DNA of 64,000 nucleotides from an uncultured Porphyromonadaceae bacterium (GTDB lineage Bacteria; Bacteroidota; Bacteroidia; Bacteroidales; Muribaculaceae): NCBI GenBank assembly GCA_900555715.1, contig USMC01000006.1, positions 1 to 64,000 on the forward strand, written 5' to 3'. The notes beneath the pieces were generated by a model. That model saw nothing but the letters and a program-made list of their open reading frames with translations. It was not told where the DNA came from and did no database searches. Positions 19,346 through 28,018 of the stretch are shown here, piece by piece. Made by a program: the position numbers and the translations under genes. Each line of letters begins with the position of its first letter. Position 1 is the stretch's first letter.

Positions 19346-20212
19346 TTATTCCGTATGCGGAGCCATGTCCTTTCCGGCTTTGGGCGCAGCCCGTTCCGGC
19401 TTGCCGAAGGCTGCGGGATTGGAGAGGACACCGTGCCTTATAAAAGGAGAATAGTATTCGAGGACCACGGCAAGCAGACGCATTGTCTTGTCCGGCAACG
19501 ACAGGGGGAACTCCGTGTTGTCGCAGCGGTCATCGACCAGCTTGAGTCCACCGATAGTGAGCAGGGTGAAGAACCTTGCGAGGTCGGAGCCGCAGTCATC
19601 AATAAAGAGGCTGCGCAACGCATCGGCCACACGGTCGTCCTTGGGAAAGAAACCGGACGGATGCAGGACGAGGTGGTTGACCAGCCGGAGCAGCCGTCGT
19701 CCGATACCGATGTCATTGGAGTTTTCGGATTTCAACTTGTCGATGTCCCGCTCGGTTCCCGACATGACGGACTCCAGCATCTCTGCCATTTCCTCCAGGG
19801 ACATCGCGCCGAAGATGAAGCGCAGGCGGTCGCGTTCATCACGGGTCGGCAGCCGTGCCGGTACAGGAGCGTCAGTCATGCCGGCCGGAAGGGATATGAC
19901 CGTAGCCTTTCCCCGGCGTTCCAACGAAACGGTTCCCGTCTTTTCCAAAGCAAGGAAAAAGTTGCGCACATTGTCGCGCGACCACTTCCATACTGAGGCA
20001 AGCTCGCTGTACGAGGTCACAAGCTGTCCGGCGGAAAGAAAAATCTCCTGTCCGGAAGCCGTCACCGTGCCGGGTTGCCTGTTCATGTGTTCCAGCAGAT
20101 AGACAAACGCGCTGTAACGGGACAGTCGTCCGCCATCCTCCGGTCTGTCTTCCTGAAGACAGCGGAACAGTTCCATGTTTGCGGTGAGATAAAAAATATT
20201 CTTTGATTCCAT
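19346..20212 (-). CDS. Winged-helix protein of the mobilization operon (replication/regulatory type)
   Basis: A 288-residue product from the ATG at 20212. An alternative ATG at 20239 overlaps the upstream gene and adds nine residues, and I cannot decide between them. Residues about 25-110 look like a winged helix of the replication-protein kind: FLSAGQLVTSYSELASVWKWSRDNVRNFFLALEKTGTVSL. The rest is helical, with a basic C-terminus rich in Pro and Ala. It may be a replication or transfer regulator that binds element DNA. It is translationally coupled to the upstream membrane-protein gene. Confidence 0.65.
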   Translation of the reverse strand: MESKNIFYLTANMELFRCLQEDRPEDGGRLSRYSAFVYLLEHMNRQPGTVTASGQEIFLSAGQLVTSYSELASVWKWSRDNVRNFFLALEKTGTVSLERRGKATVISLPAGMTDAPVPARLPTRDERDRLRFIFGAMSLEEMAEMLESVMSGTERDIDKLKSENSNDIGIGRRLLRLVNHLVLHPSGFFPKDDRVADALRSLFIDDCGSDLARFFTLLTIGGLKLVDDRCDNTEFPLSLPDKTMRLLAVVLEYYSPFIRHGVLSNPAAFGKPERAAPKAGKDMAPHTE

Positions 20213-20222
20213 ATTGTCCGGT

Positions 20223-20846
20223 TTATGATTGTCTGTCATCCTGTCCCTGCTCAATCTCCACAAATTCGGCATCCTCGATTTCGTCATTGAGCAGGTGCAT
20301 CTGTCTGCGTGCAGGCTTTTCGCGCAACGCATAGTTCCCTGACTCATTCCAATCGAAATACAATTCGGAAATCTCCACCATGTCGTCATGGCAGTCCGGG
20401 CGGTCATCCCATTCAGGCAGGAGCAGTATGTTCCTGAGCAGACGGGACGGATAGAACGCCGTTCCGCAGAGCAGCACTCCGATAGAGACGCCGAGAGGCA
20501 TGAAGTGAGGGATGAAGAGGCACGCCAGCGAGAGAACCATGCCGGCCCACAGGATGCGACGCTCCTGAAGGAAATAGATGCACCTCTCGCAAAGTGGATG
20601 GGAGAACATCGCGAAGCACAACACCGATGACGGGATAAGGTCATAGTGGTTTCGGAAGATTGTCAGATGGTAGAAATGGAATGCCAGCAGGAAAAGCAGC
20701 AGCATCCGCGTGTACACTTTCCTGAAGGCGAAGCTCATCGCCATGTTGCAGTAGAAGTCGAGCATGGCAGGACGCTTGTTCTTGTAGAGGAACGGTACGA
20801 CGAGGAAAGTCGGGAGCAGAAGCGAGTAGAGAATTTTTATAAGCAT
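20223..20846 (-). CDS. Polytopic membrane protein of the mobilization region
   Basis: A 207-residue protein with about five hydrophobic helices (residues about 3-20, 48-66, 72-85, 98-113 and 116-130) and an acidic cytoplasmic tail ending EIEQGQDDRQS. No family is recognised. It lies in the operon that leads to the winged-helix protein and the relaxase. A coupling or membrane-anchor function for mobilization is possible but unproven. Confidence 0.7.
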   Translation of the reverse strand: MLIKILYSLLLPTFLVVPFLYKNKRPAMLDFYCNMAMSFAFRKVYTRMLLLFLLAFHFYHLTIFRNHYDLIPSSVLCFAMFSHPLCERCIYFLQERRILWAGMVLSLACLFIPHFMPLGVSIGVLLCGTAFYPSRLLRNILLLPEWDDRPDCHDDMVEISELYFDWNESGNYALREKPARRQMHLLNDEIEDAEFVEIEQGQDDRQS

Positions 20847-20876
20847 GGTAAATGTTGTTTGAATTTGAGTTGTCGG

Positions 20877-21230
20877 TTATAAATCGGAAAGTTCAAGCCG
20901 GATGAACCCGTAGGACGCACGGTTTATGATCTCGCTGATGTCGTCGGCGGTCGCGGCATCCTTGTTCCACCGTTCCCTGAAACGTACATCGCGCTTGAGC
21001 GAGCGCACGGCCTTGTCAAGGTTGTATTCGGGGATGTCCCATACATGGCCTTTCCGGTACAGCCCGTACTGGCGCAGAGCCACCAGCGTCAGCACACGGC
21101 AGCGCACCTCATGCAGCTCACGGCCGACCTGAACCATCAGGTTGCGTTCCCTGTCGGCTTGAAGCACGGTTATCCATGTGTGCCTTGCCCGGATGGTCTT
21201 GACAATCCTGTCGTATGCGGTCTCTTTCAT
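20877..21230 (-). CDS. Small basic protein of unknown function, mobilization operon
   Basis: A 117-residue protein that starts MKETAYDRIVKTIRARHTWITVL and contains many Arg and aromatic residues. A helix-rich middle (ELHEVRCRVLTLVALRQYGLYRK) and a C-terminal segment (DISEIINRASYGFIRLELSDL) suggest a small globular protein, possibly DNA-binding. No family is recognised. It is 30 bases upstream of the membrane protein on the same strand, within the run of genes that starts at the lipoprotein. Confidence 0.65.
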   Translation of the reverse strand: MKETAYDRIVKTIRARHTWITVLQADRERNLMVQVGRELHEVRCRVLTLVALRQYGLYRKGHVWDIPEYNLDKAVRSLKRDVRFRERWNKDAATADDISEIINRASYGFIRLELSDL

Positions 21231-21249
21231 CGTTCAGACTGTCGGTGTG

Positions 21250-21699
21250 TTATTTCATGAAGTCGCGCAGCAGGTCTTCCTCCTTGCGTGCAAAGACGAC
21301 CTTGCTTTTCGATGTCTGGTCGTTAAGCTCCGCCTGCAGGTCAAGCCCGAAACTCTCAAGCGAATCGTAAAGCGAGGCATATACGGTGTCGCAGATGCCG
21401 TTGTCATCGCTGATGCCGTTGACCTTGTACAGGTAGTCGAATGACGGATTGGAATAGGCGCAGCACTGGTGCCCCATGACCGTCGCCTCTGACGGGATGA
21501 CGTGGTAAAGGATTGTCAACTCCATCTGATCATCGAACTCGTCGAGCAGGTCGCCCACATTGCACGGCTTGGGTAGCTTGAACTCAAGGACGGCCATGCC
21601 GTCGAAGATTTCGGCACCGGCATAATTGGAGCGTGACATGAGTGCCGGCATCTGCATGGAGATATAAGTGAGGAACCTTTCAATTTTATGTTTCAGCAT
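21250..21699 (-). CDS. Conserved-type small soluble protein of unknown function
   Basis: A 149-residue acidic protein with alternating strands and helices (AVLEFKLPKPCNVGDLLDEFDDQMELTILYHVI). I recognise no motif. It lies between the lipoprotein and the 117-residue gene, with gaps of 24 and 19 bases, which is consistent with one transcript. Cytoplasmic, with no signal or membrane helix. Confidence 0.65.
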   Translation of the reverse strand: MLKHKIERFLTYISMQMPALMSRSNYAGAEIFDGMAVLEFKLPKPCNVGDLLDEFDDQMELTILYHVIPSEATVMGHQCCAYSNPSFDYLYKVNGISDDNGICDTVYASLYDSLESFGLDLQAELNDQTSKSKVVFARKEEDLLRDFMK

Positions 21700-21723
21700 A
21701 GTCGTATCTTGTTTTTATGTCGG

Positions 21724-22776
21724 TCATAGATTGGTAATTGTGGTCTTGATAAGCAGCGAGGGAAGCTCGTCCGTGTCAATGGGGAACTGCGGCTTGCCGA
21801 GCCTGAAGATACATTTCGGTGTTTCCGCGGCCAGTGTCCGCAACGTGCCTGTCTGCGCGTCGCTCATCAGCGAGAGGGCGAAGCCGTCGAATGATACCCA
21901 GGGTTGGAGCAGCATCCACAGATAGGCTGCCGACTGGTCGCCGCCCTTGACCTTGCGGTTGTTGATGTCGTTCATGCATTGCAGAGCATTCTGCAGCAGA
22001 CGCCGGTTGTTGCGCATCGTCAGCAGTATCACGACTTCCGAGGTCGTGAACGGAGGGTTATTGCCCTGGCACAGCCCGATCATCTCCTTCATCAGTGCGG
22101 ACGAGCCGTCACGGACTTTGGCGAGAGGGATGTCGCCGAGTGTCGGCAGGTGGCCGAGGAACGAGCGGAAAGCCCTGTCCTCGTTGCGCAGGAACGTGAA
22201 CAGGTCACGCTTGTCCCGGAATCCACGCCGTGCGGCATCGTCGAGGATGTCCTCGTACCTGCGGATGGTGGAAACATTGTCCAGTCCAAAGACGGGTACG
22301 GAATCCATCGAGGCATAGAACCGGTGCGCCGACATCATGAACTGCCTTGAGAGCGAGTCGAGTCCCGGCCTGTTGACCGCCAGCGCGAAGTCAAGATAGT
22401 CCTGGAACGAGCGTTTGCGACCGTCAACGAGCGATGCCAGTCTGTCCGTGATGGAATCACGCAGGGAGAAGTATGTCGAATCGACAGCCGCACGGTCCGT
22501 ATGTACGCTGTCACGGAACATGGCGGCGCTCACCGAATCGTCAAGGGCCTTCCACTCCAGTACGGAGGAAACAAGCTCCGAAGTCGAGAGAGCCTTCCGT
22601 TGGGAGACAGAGCGCAGGAAGGATTTGTAATCTTCCAGCGCGGCATCGGCACCGGGAAAACTTCTTGTCCCGGAACCTCCGTCCTTGCAGGCGGAAAGTG
22701 ACAACGCCAGCAGCAATGCCGGTAACAGGGCGGCAATCTGCCGCAACATTGTCTTCTTTGACGGATAATCATTCAT
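21724..22776 (-). CDS. Lipoprotein of the mobilization operon
   Basis: I chose the ATG at 22776 because it places a classic lipoprotein signal at the N-terminus: basic MNDYPSKKTMLRQ, a hydrophobic stretch, then the lipobox LSLSAC with Cys near residue 29. The upstream extension would lie in the AT-rich promoter region. The mature 320-residue part is helical and has no known family; two stretches resemble alpha-solenoid repeats. It is the first gene of the minus-strand operon that runs to the relaxase and is divergent from the recombinase-like gene. An envelope role in transfer is a plausible inference. Confidence 0.75.
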   Translation of the reverse strand: MNDYPSKKTMLRQIAALLPALLLALSLSACKDGGSGTRSFPGADAALEDYKSFLRSVSQRKALSTSELVSSVLEWKALDDSVSAAMFRDSVHTDRAAVDSTYFSLRDSITDRLASLVDGRKRSFQDYLDFALAVNRPGLDSLSRQFMMSAHRFYASMDSVPVFGLDNVSTIRRYEDILDDAARRGFRDKRDLFTFLRNEDRAFRSFLGHLPTLGDIPLAKVRDGSSALMKEMIGLCQGNNPPFTTSEVVILLTMRNNRRLLQNALQCMNDINNRKVKGGDQSAAYLWMLLQPWVSFDGFALSLMSDAQTGTLRTLAAETPKCIFRLGKPQFPIDTDELPSLLIKTTITNL

Positions 22777-23172
22777 ATCAATATCTGTTTTTCTCGCATG
22801 AGCGATTGTTTGACGCCGCGAAATTAGAGTATAATTCTGACACGAAAGTACAATCTGAATTATATTTATATTTATTTGAAATATCATACTCTGAATATAA
22901 TTTTTACAAACATCTGCAACTCTTGATGTTGCAAAGTAAAGACACTGAAAGACAAACTGGAAAGACACATAAATCATACTGTGCTTTTGCTGTAGAAAAT
23001 CTGCCGGGGCAGTCAGATAATCTTCTGTGACTGACATAAAATTTATCCCGAAAAAACCTGATTAGGTAAATAATCATAAAAATGGTGCGGTAACGGCTGT
23101 TTTTGCGGAGAGTTTGATTGATTGTCGGATGATTTGATTAATTTTGCACTCTGAATCATACTCTTTCATACG
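22777..23172. promoter_or_regulatory. Divergent promoter region between lipoprotein and recombinase-like genes
   Basis: An AT-rich 396-base spacer. On the plus strand, TAATTTTG at 23139-23146 fits the -7 consensus, with TTTG at 23113-23116 as a loosely spaced -33 box, 26 bases before the ATG at 23173. On the minus strand, TAATTTCG and TACTTTCG elements near 22820-22850 are weaker -7 candidates for the lipoprotein operon. No gene is visible. Confidence 0.5.
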
Positions 23173-23799
23173 ATGGCAAAAATAGGATATATAATGACGG
23201 CTCCCGGTTATGAAGACTTCTCGGCCGACAGCGGATGGATGGAGAACTTCGGATGTGTGGAGATTGTGCGTGAGGAACTGTTGTCGGGGGATAAGGCAAG
23301 GACACAGTGGGACAGTCTCATGGCGCGTATCCAGTTCGGAGATACGGTCGTCATCCCCAAACTGTCAAATGCGTTGCGGGGTGCGAGGCAGCTCGTCTTC
23401 TTTTTGGAGTTCTGCCGACTGATGAACATAAGGCTGGTATCCATACATGACCGGATAGATTCGGGTAACGAGCTGTTCTCGGAAACGCGGACCAGCGACG
23501 TGCTTACAGCCATCGCCCTGCTCCCGAAGGAGGCCAACGCCATCCGCAAGTCCTCGCGTCATAAAAGCCGGATCAAGAAACATATCGAGAGCATCAGCGA
23601 CAAGGCGATGTGCCGTGCCGAGCGCAACAAGCGTGTGGTCAATATGTATCTTGAAGGATTCCCCATCGACGAGATTTTCAAGAAGTCGGGCTTCCGCAGC
23701 CGAAGCAGCGTGTTCCGCATCCTGAACGAAGCCAACGTAGAGCTTGACCGAGGACGCTGGAAAGGACCGCTTGGCCCCCGAAAGAAAAAGGAGGAATGA
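23173..23799 (+). CDS. Serine-recombinase-like protein lacking catalytic residues, probable DNA-binding regulator
   Basis: The 208-residue protein has the resolvase/invertase layout: an N-terminal alpha/beta domain (residues 1-130, IGYIMTAPGY, VVIPKLSNALRGARQLVFFLEF, IRLVSIHDRIDSG) and a C-terminal Hin-like HTH (MYLEGFPIDEIFKKSGFRSRSSVFRIL). Aligned with gamma-delta resolvase GYARVST, the nucleophilic Ser is Ala10 and the preceding Arg is Met8; the later DRLGR motif reads SNALR. It should therefore bind DNA but not cut it. It is divergent from the mobilization operon, so control of that operon is a reasonable inference. Confidence 0.75.
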   Translation: MAKIGYIMTAPGYEDFSADSGWMENFGCVEIVREELLSGDKARTQWDSLMARIQFGDTVVIPKLSNALRGARQLVFFLEFCRLMNIRLVSIHDRIDSGNELFSETRTSDVLTAIALLPKEANAIRKSSRHKSRIKKHIESISDKAMCRAERNKRVVNMYLEGFPIDEIFKKSGFRSRSSVFRILNEANVELDRGRWKGPLGPRKKKEE

Positions 23800-23825
23800 A
23801 AACCGGTATAAAAGGGCTGCAGCCA

Positions 23826-23845
23826 TGTCCGGGAATGCCCGGACA
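23826..23845. terminator. Hairpin terminator after the recombinase-like gene
   Basis: TGTCCGGG, loop AATG, CCCGGACA: a perfect 8-bp stem between the convergent genes ending at 23799 and 23962. There is no long T run, so it may act with other signals. Confidence 0.55.
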
Positions 23846-23961
23846 CAGTTCGCCCGGCAACCGGTGTTGTCGGGCGCGGCTATAAGCGGATTCCTGCCGC
23901 AGAAGGCAAAGGTGCGGGACATCCTCGGACATCCCGTCACCTTGGTATCTGCCATAAGGCA

Positions 23962-24327
23962 TTATCCTGTCACGAGTTTCGTCAGTTGGCTTTTGCAAAA
24001 CTCGTCATATTCTTTCTTGTTGTCTCCTCGCTCGATGTGGCGGTCTATAAGCTCGCCAAGTTCGTCAAAACATACTTCATCGCTGACAAGCCGTGTCTCA
24101 TTTTCGTTGTTCAGATAAACCTCGTAATAGTCATTTCCGTTCAGGGCAATTACGACAATGCCCTTGAACAGCCTGCCGTTGACCTTGAGCATAAGTGCCG
24201 GCATATCCTTGAATACCGTGGCATACATGCCGCTTACGCCCCAGGACATAGTCACCATGGTTGGTGTCATACCGAACAACTGCTCTCTTGCCGTCTTTGC
24301 GACATTCATCACATACTCTTTTTCCAT
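23962..24327 (-). CDS. Small protein of unknown function
   Basis: A 121-residue protein (MEKEYVMNVAKTAREQLFGM) with a central strand-rich part (ALMLKVNGRLFKGIVVIALNGNDYYEVYL) and an acidic helical C-terminus. It looks like a small cytoplasmic accessory protein of the kind found in Bacteroidetes ICEs. I recognise no family. It forms its own minus-strand transcription unit with a typical module leader upstream (TTTTCCCT near 24350). Confidence 0.65.
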   Translation of the reverse strand: MEKEYVMNVAKTAREQLFGMTPTMVTMSWGVSGMYATVFKDMPALMLKVNGRLFKGIVVIALNGNDYYEVYLNNENETRLVSDEVCFDELGELIDRHIERGDNKKEYDEFCKSQLTKLVTG

Positions 24328-24722
24328 TGTGCTGTATATTGTTTAGATATTGTTTTCCCTATCATCAGGACCATTGTCCCGTCCGGTCGGAATTTGTTTT
24401 TTACTTGCGGCCATCACTGCGAATGACGGGGAACAAGCACAAGGAATCCTGCCGTTATTTTACGGAATACCCGATTTGGCGACAAATCGCGGAAGGCTGC
24501 TGTAAAATAATGCCGGGATAGCATGGCGGTACTTGAGCCGGTTTTCCCTCGCAGTAATTTTGCAAGGGAAAAAGCAGATCCGGCCGGCCGGATGGCAGGA
24601 TGTGTGGCATCGCGTATAAATGGAGGAAAACTAAGTCGTTTTATAAAGGGGTAAAACGGTCATTAAATCTGCGGTATAACAGGTGTCTCGCTGTCTGCCG
24701 TATGGTAAGAATATGCCATGAA
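24328..24722. promoter_or_regulatory. Intergenic module 1: leader, outward promoter-like element, ATAAAnGG motifs
   Basis: A 395-base gap with no gene. It holds the minus-strand leader of the 121-residue gene with the TTTTCCCT signature near 24350. TAATTTTGCA at 24555-24564 on the plus strand fits the -7 consensus. ATAAAnGG motifs follow near 24616 and 24641 before the terminator hairpin at 24723. A plus-strand RNA of about 190 bases between promoter and hairpin is possible. Confidence 0.45.
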
Positions 24723-24756
24723 GACAGGCAGGACGGATTTTTCCACCCTGCCTGTC
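24723..24756. terminator. Terminator of the ParB-like gene, bidirectional
   Basis: GACAGGCAGG at 24723-24732 and CCTGCCTGTC at 24747-24756 form a perfect 10-bp stem with a 14-base loop containing five T. It lies 18 bases downstream of the minus-strand ParB-like stop. Confidence 0.75.
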
Positions 24757-24773
24757 GCTTGGCTGAATTTTCA

Positions 24774-26483
24774 TTATGCGGCTGCTTCTTCCGGCTTCAC
24801 ATCTTCGGGGGAAGCCTCTGCCGTGCCGTCCATTTCTTCCGTAACCTTTTCCTTTGTCATGATTGCCGCTTTCCGTTCTTCAATGCGTTGGTGTCGCTTC
24901 TCGTAGATTTGGTTATATCCGTTTTCAATCTTGGCAAGTTCGTCCGGCATGTGCTTTCGTGCGAAGTCAAGCATGAGGTCTGCCGTGGCATTGTTCCTGT
25001 ATGCGTCCTTGAACTGCGCTATCAGATAATCCCTGCGGATGACAGCCTTTGTCTTTGCCGTCAGATTGGCGATGATGTTCATCTTGTCCTCGTCATTGAG
25101 GTATCGTGTATGTTCCTCGGAAATGCCCAGCAGGGGATAATTCTCTCTCCGCAGGCTTGACAGCAGGAAGAAATAAACCATCCTGTCCTCGTCAGCCCCG
25201 AACTTGGCTTCCGCCACATCGATGTTGAGGATTTGCTTCTTGGTGTCCTCGATAGTCTTTTCAATGGCGATTTCCTTGTTGCGCCTGTCCTGTTTCTCCA
25301 GCTTTTCCACAGGAGAAAATGGCTGTCCTTGTGCCGTATCGTCTGCGTTGTCGTTCTTCTTCACATAACACAGCGTTATGTCATTGCTCCCTATCTTCAC
25401 ATAGAGCGATATTTCGCCGTTTTCGCTTTGACGGTGTATTTCACCACATTTTTCCTCGTAGTCGCTCTGTTCCTGCTCGTAATCACTGCATGCGGCTTCG
25501 TAGGCTTCCCCATTGTCGTAGTCCTCTTTTTCGGGTGCATCGGGTTTTCGGGGATAAGCCGTGCCGTATGGTATGTCACCCACTACCTCATGCCCCATAG
25601 CCATAAGACGCTCCACGGCGTTAAGGTTGTAATTGTATGTATCGTGTCCGAGCGTTGCGGTGGGGTTATCAGCCAATACCTGTAGGGCTTTCTCCACAAG
25701 GTGCGATGCGTTCATTTCGGCAAGGCAGGTGCGGTTTGCGCATTTTCCGCAGCCCTCGCAAAAAAGCGACATGTTGTTGGTGTTGTGGGGGCATGACAGA
25801 CACAGGGTCTTGTCAAAAGAATAACGGTCAAGGTCTGTGGTGTATTGCCGTTCAATGTTTCTTGCGATTTCGGAGGCTTTCTGTCCTTGCCAACTGCTGT
25901 ATGTCACATCTTCTTTCAAGTGCTGTTCGTACACCTCACGCTGTATGTCCTCACCGTAACGGCAGATTTCACTCGCCACGCTGACCGTTATTTCGTCCGT
26001 CTCAAGCAGAGAGGCGATTTCGGGGATAAGCGATGCGAATTTTAGCCGTGTACGGATATATGCCTCGCTCTTGCCGAACTGCACGGAGAGAGAGGATAAA
26101 TCGTGCCGTCCGCTCTCCATGAGCCGTTGGTAGGCATTGGCTTCTTCCATGGGTGTCACATCTTTGCGCTGTAGGTTCTCGGTGATGGCGATTTCCTCGG
26201 CTTCTTCATCGGAAAGGTCGGAGATTATGGCAGGGATTTCCTGCATGCCGACAATCGTTGCTGCACGGTATCTGCGCTCACCGAAAACAAGCTCATAGCC
26301 GTTGTCTGCCGTGGGGCGCACGGTGACAGGCTGTAGCATTCCCTGCTGACGGATGCTGTCTGCGAGTTCGTTCAAACTCGCCTCGTCAAAGTGCTTGCGT
26401 GGATTGAAACCATTAGGACGGATTGCGGAGATTGCTACCATTGTGATTTCCTTTACAGCTGTCTGATTGAGTGTTGCTTCCAT
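24774..26483 (-). CDS. ParB/Spo0J-family DNA-binding protein
   Basis: The 569-residue protein has the ParB nuclease-fold core with GERRYRA at 68-74 and ENLQRKD at 102-108, then the helix-turn-helix region (LSSLSVQFGKSEAYIRTRLKFASLI). A Cys cluster follows near residues 220-250 (CLSCPHN, FCEGCGKCANRTC), probably a zinc site, and the long acidic C-terminus is unlike chromosomal ParB. No ParA is next to it. On Bacteroidetes elements such stand-alone ParB-like proteins may aid maintenance or regulate genes. It forms its own unit with a long leader. Confidence 0.87.
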   Translation of the reverse strand: MEATLNQTAVKEITMVAISAIRPNGFNPRKHFDEASLNELADSIRQQGMLQPVTVRPTADNGYELVFGERRYRAATIVGMQEIPAIISDLSDEEAEEIAITENLQRKDVTPMEEANAYQRLMESGRHDLSSLSVQFGKSEAYIRTRLKFASLIPEIASLLETDEITVSVASEICRYGEDIQREVYEQHLKEDVTYSSWQGQKASEIARNIERQYTTDLDRYSFDKTLCLSCPHNTNNMSLFCEGCGKCANRTCLAEMNASHLVEKALQVLADNPTATLGHDTYNYNLNAVERLMAMGHEVVGDIPYGTAYPRKPDAPEKEDYDNGEAYEAACSDYEQEQSDYEEKCGEIHRQSENGEISLYVKIGSNDITLCYVKKNDNADDTAQGQPFSPVEKLEKQDRRNKEIAIEKTIEDTKKQILNIDVAEAKFGADEDRMVYFFLLSSLRRENYPLLGISEEHTRYLNDEDKMNIIANLTAKTKAVIRRDYLIAQFKDAYRNNATADLMLDFARKHMPDELAKIENGYNQIYEKRHQRIEERKAAIMTKEKVTEEMDGTAEASPEDVKPEEAAA

Positions 26484-26940
26484 TTTCGTATGGTTTTAAT
26501 GAGTTATTGAATGTTTGTTTTTTCCCTTTCTTCAGTTCCTTTTTCCCGGAACCGTTTTGGGGTTTTACAGATGCAACACACGGTTGTCCGTACAGCTTCA
26601 TACGGCGGTTTTTCTTGCCAAATACTCTCCGCAGGAGGAAGATTTTGCAAGAAATGCACTTCAAGCCGTCGGATCAAGCGGGACTGCCGAACTTCGCATC
26701 TGATAAAACCAAACCGGTGACAACGAGAAAGAGACCTGGAAAGACCTGGGTTGCGGAATGGTATAAACGGGAAGACACCGTAAGGTTGCAAAAAGGTGAG
26801 TATGGGGTAAAACAGGTTATACCGGCCGAGATGACCGCAGGATATAAAAGGGCAACCTTGCACTGTCCGTGAAAAGGGAATTTCCCTCTCCCCGGACAGA
26901 TTATTTCCACGGATTGTCAAGGATATGCGGGACTTACGCA
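26484..26940. promoter_or_regulatory. Intergenic module 2, upstream of the ParB-like gene
   Basis: A 457-base gap. Reading from the ParB-like start, there is the TTCCCTTTCTT leader signature at about 26522, a segment AATACTCTCCGCAGGAGGAA near 26620 that recurs at about 30275, GAACTTCGCA at 26689-26698, and ATAAAnGG-type motifs near 26762 and 26842. The hairpin CTGTCCG (26863-26869)/CGGACAG (26893-26899) encloses GGGAATTTCCC; it probably ends the SLOG/PRTase transcript. No gene seen. Confidence 0.45.
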
Positions 26941-27456
26941 CTATTCCTCCAAGCGGTCATACAGGTTAATGACAGGAATGTTCATCGCCCTTGCCCTGTT
27001 GCAGGTGTAGAATGTGCCGCCACGCCGCCGCCCGTCATAATAGGCCACAATCCGGCTCGCATAGCTGAGCATGAAGTCGTTGCGCACAAGCAGACAGCCT
27101 TTGTAATACCTTTCGCTCAGCAATATGCGGAAATCCGCCTGCCGCAAGACGGCATGGTAGCGTTGGCGGTCTTTAAAGTTCCACATTCCGCATTGGTCGC
27201 GGAATGGTATGACGGCTGTGAGTGTGATGTCGTTAAAATCCCTTTTTGCCTGTAGCACACATTCTGCCGCCATAAGGTCGAAGCCCAGCGCCATGCCGCA
27301 CAGATAATTGGTGACACCCTCTCCGTGCCATTCCCTTATCAGTTCCGTCAATGCTTTCTTTATGTCTGCCGTTCCACCATAGGGTAGTGAGCGGTGTCCC
27401 GTAAAGGCTGCGGAACACCGCCTGCTGACGGCTGTAAGATTAGCATTATTTTCCAT
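26941..27456 (-). CDS. SLOG/DprA-superfamily (DUF1273-like) nucleotide-binding protein
   Basis: I chose the start at 27456, which overlaps the PRTase gene end by 11 bases. The 171-residue product carries CSAAFTGHR near the N-terminus, then LCGMALGFDLMAAECVL, a Rossmann-like pattern with an invariant Gly and Asp/Glu, and later LLVRNDFMLSYASRIVAYYDGRRRGGT. This matches the SLOG superfamily, which binds nucleotides or nucleotide-derived ligands. Translational coupling to a phosphoribosyltransferase suggests shared nucleotide chemistry. Cytoplasmic. Confidence 0.8.
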   Translation of the reverse strand: MENNANLTAVSRRCSAAFTGHRSLPYGGTADIKKALTELIREWHGEGVTNYLCGMALGFDLMAAECVLQAKRDFNDITLTAVIPFRDQCGMWNFKDRQRYHAVLRQADFRILLSERYYKGCLLVRNDFMLSYASRIVAYYDGRRRGGTFYTCNRARAMNIPVINLYDRLEE

Positions 27457-28018
27457 AGCGGTAATGTGTGCGTCCAAGGAATATGCCGCCCAGCACGTTT
27501 GCCCCGAACGCTTCAAGCTGATTGGCGAACAATGCGTAGCTCATGCCGGTGGTGATGATGTCATCCATGACCACGATATCCTTTCCGTAAAAATAGTCAA
27601 CATCAAACTCTATCACTTGTGCCGTGCGGACAGTTTTGTCGTGGCGGTGTTCATGTACTGCGAGCCTGTCACACGATATTCTCAGGTGCGGAAAGCCGTT
27701 GCGAATGCCTGTCAGTTCGTTGACCCTCTCACAGAACCGTCTGTAACGGCTCTCGTTCTGTTCCTGCGTGCTTGCAGGGACACAGACAAACACGATGTCT
27801 TTGGCTCTATCTCCATACTCCTTGCTGATGTGTTCGGCTGTCATCCGTGCCACTTTTTCACATGCTCTGTCCTCCGCATCCTTGAAAGCCCATACAAGTT
27901 TGCGTGCTTCCACAGCGTCCTCGCCCACGTTCTTTATACGCACGGGGAAGTATTTAAGAAAAAATGTTGTCTTTTTCTCCAGCTGCCTTTTGATTTTCTC
28001 GTCAATTACCTTTGCCAT
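27446..28018 (-). CDS. Phosphoribosyltransferase-family protein (ComF/PRTase type)
   Basis: I chose the ATG at 28018 because it follows the module leader and gives MAKVIDEKIKRQ. The 190-residue product has the PRPP-binding signature IVVMDDIITTGMSYALF near residue 155 and a preceding variable hood domain. An IVFVCVPASTQEQNESRY segment resembles the strand before the PRPP loop in ComF-like enzymes. The substrate base is unknown. It is the first gene of a two-gene unit with the SLOG protein, overlapping by 11 bases. Confidence 0.82.
   Translation of the reverse strand: MAKVIDEKIKRQLEKKTTFFLKYFPVRIKNVGEDAVEARKLVWAFKDAEDRACEKVARMTAEHISKEYGDRAKDIVFVCVPASTQEQNESRYRRFCERVNELTGIRNGFPHLRISCDRLAVHEHRHDKTVRTAQVIEFDVDYFYGKDIVVMDDIITTGMSYALFANQLEAFGANVLGGIFLGRTHYRYGK

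Noticed and set aside
19346..20644. 432-codon reading of the winged-helix gene
   Set aside because: The first 135 codons overlap the membrane-protein gene in another frame; starts at 20212 or 20239 fit better.
24600..25160. Plus-strand frame of 186 codons
   Set aside because: Runs through the terminator and into the antisense strand of the ParB-like gene.
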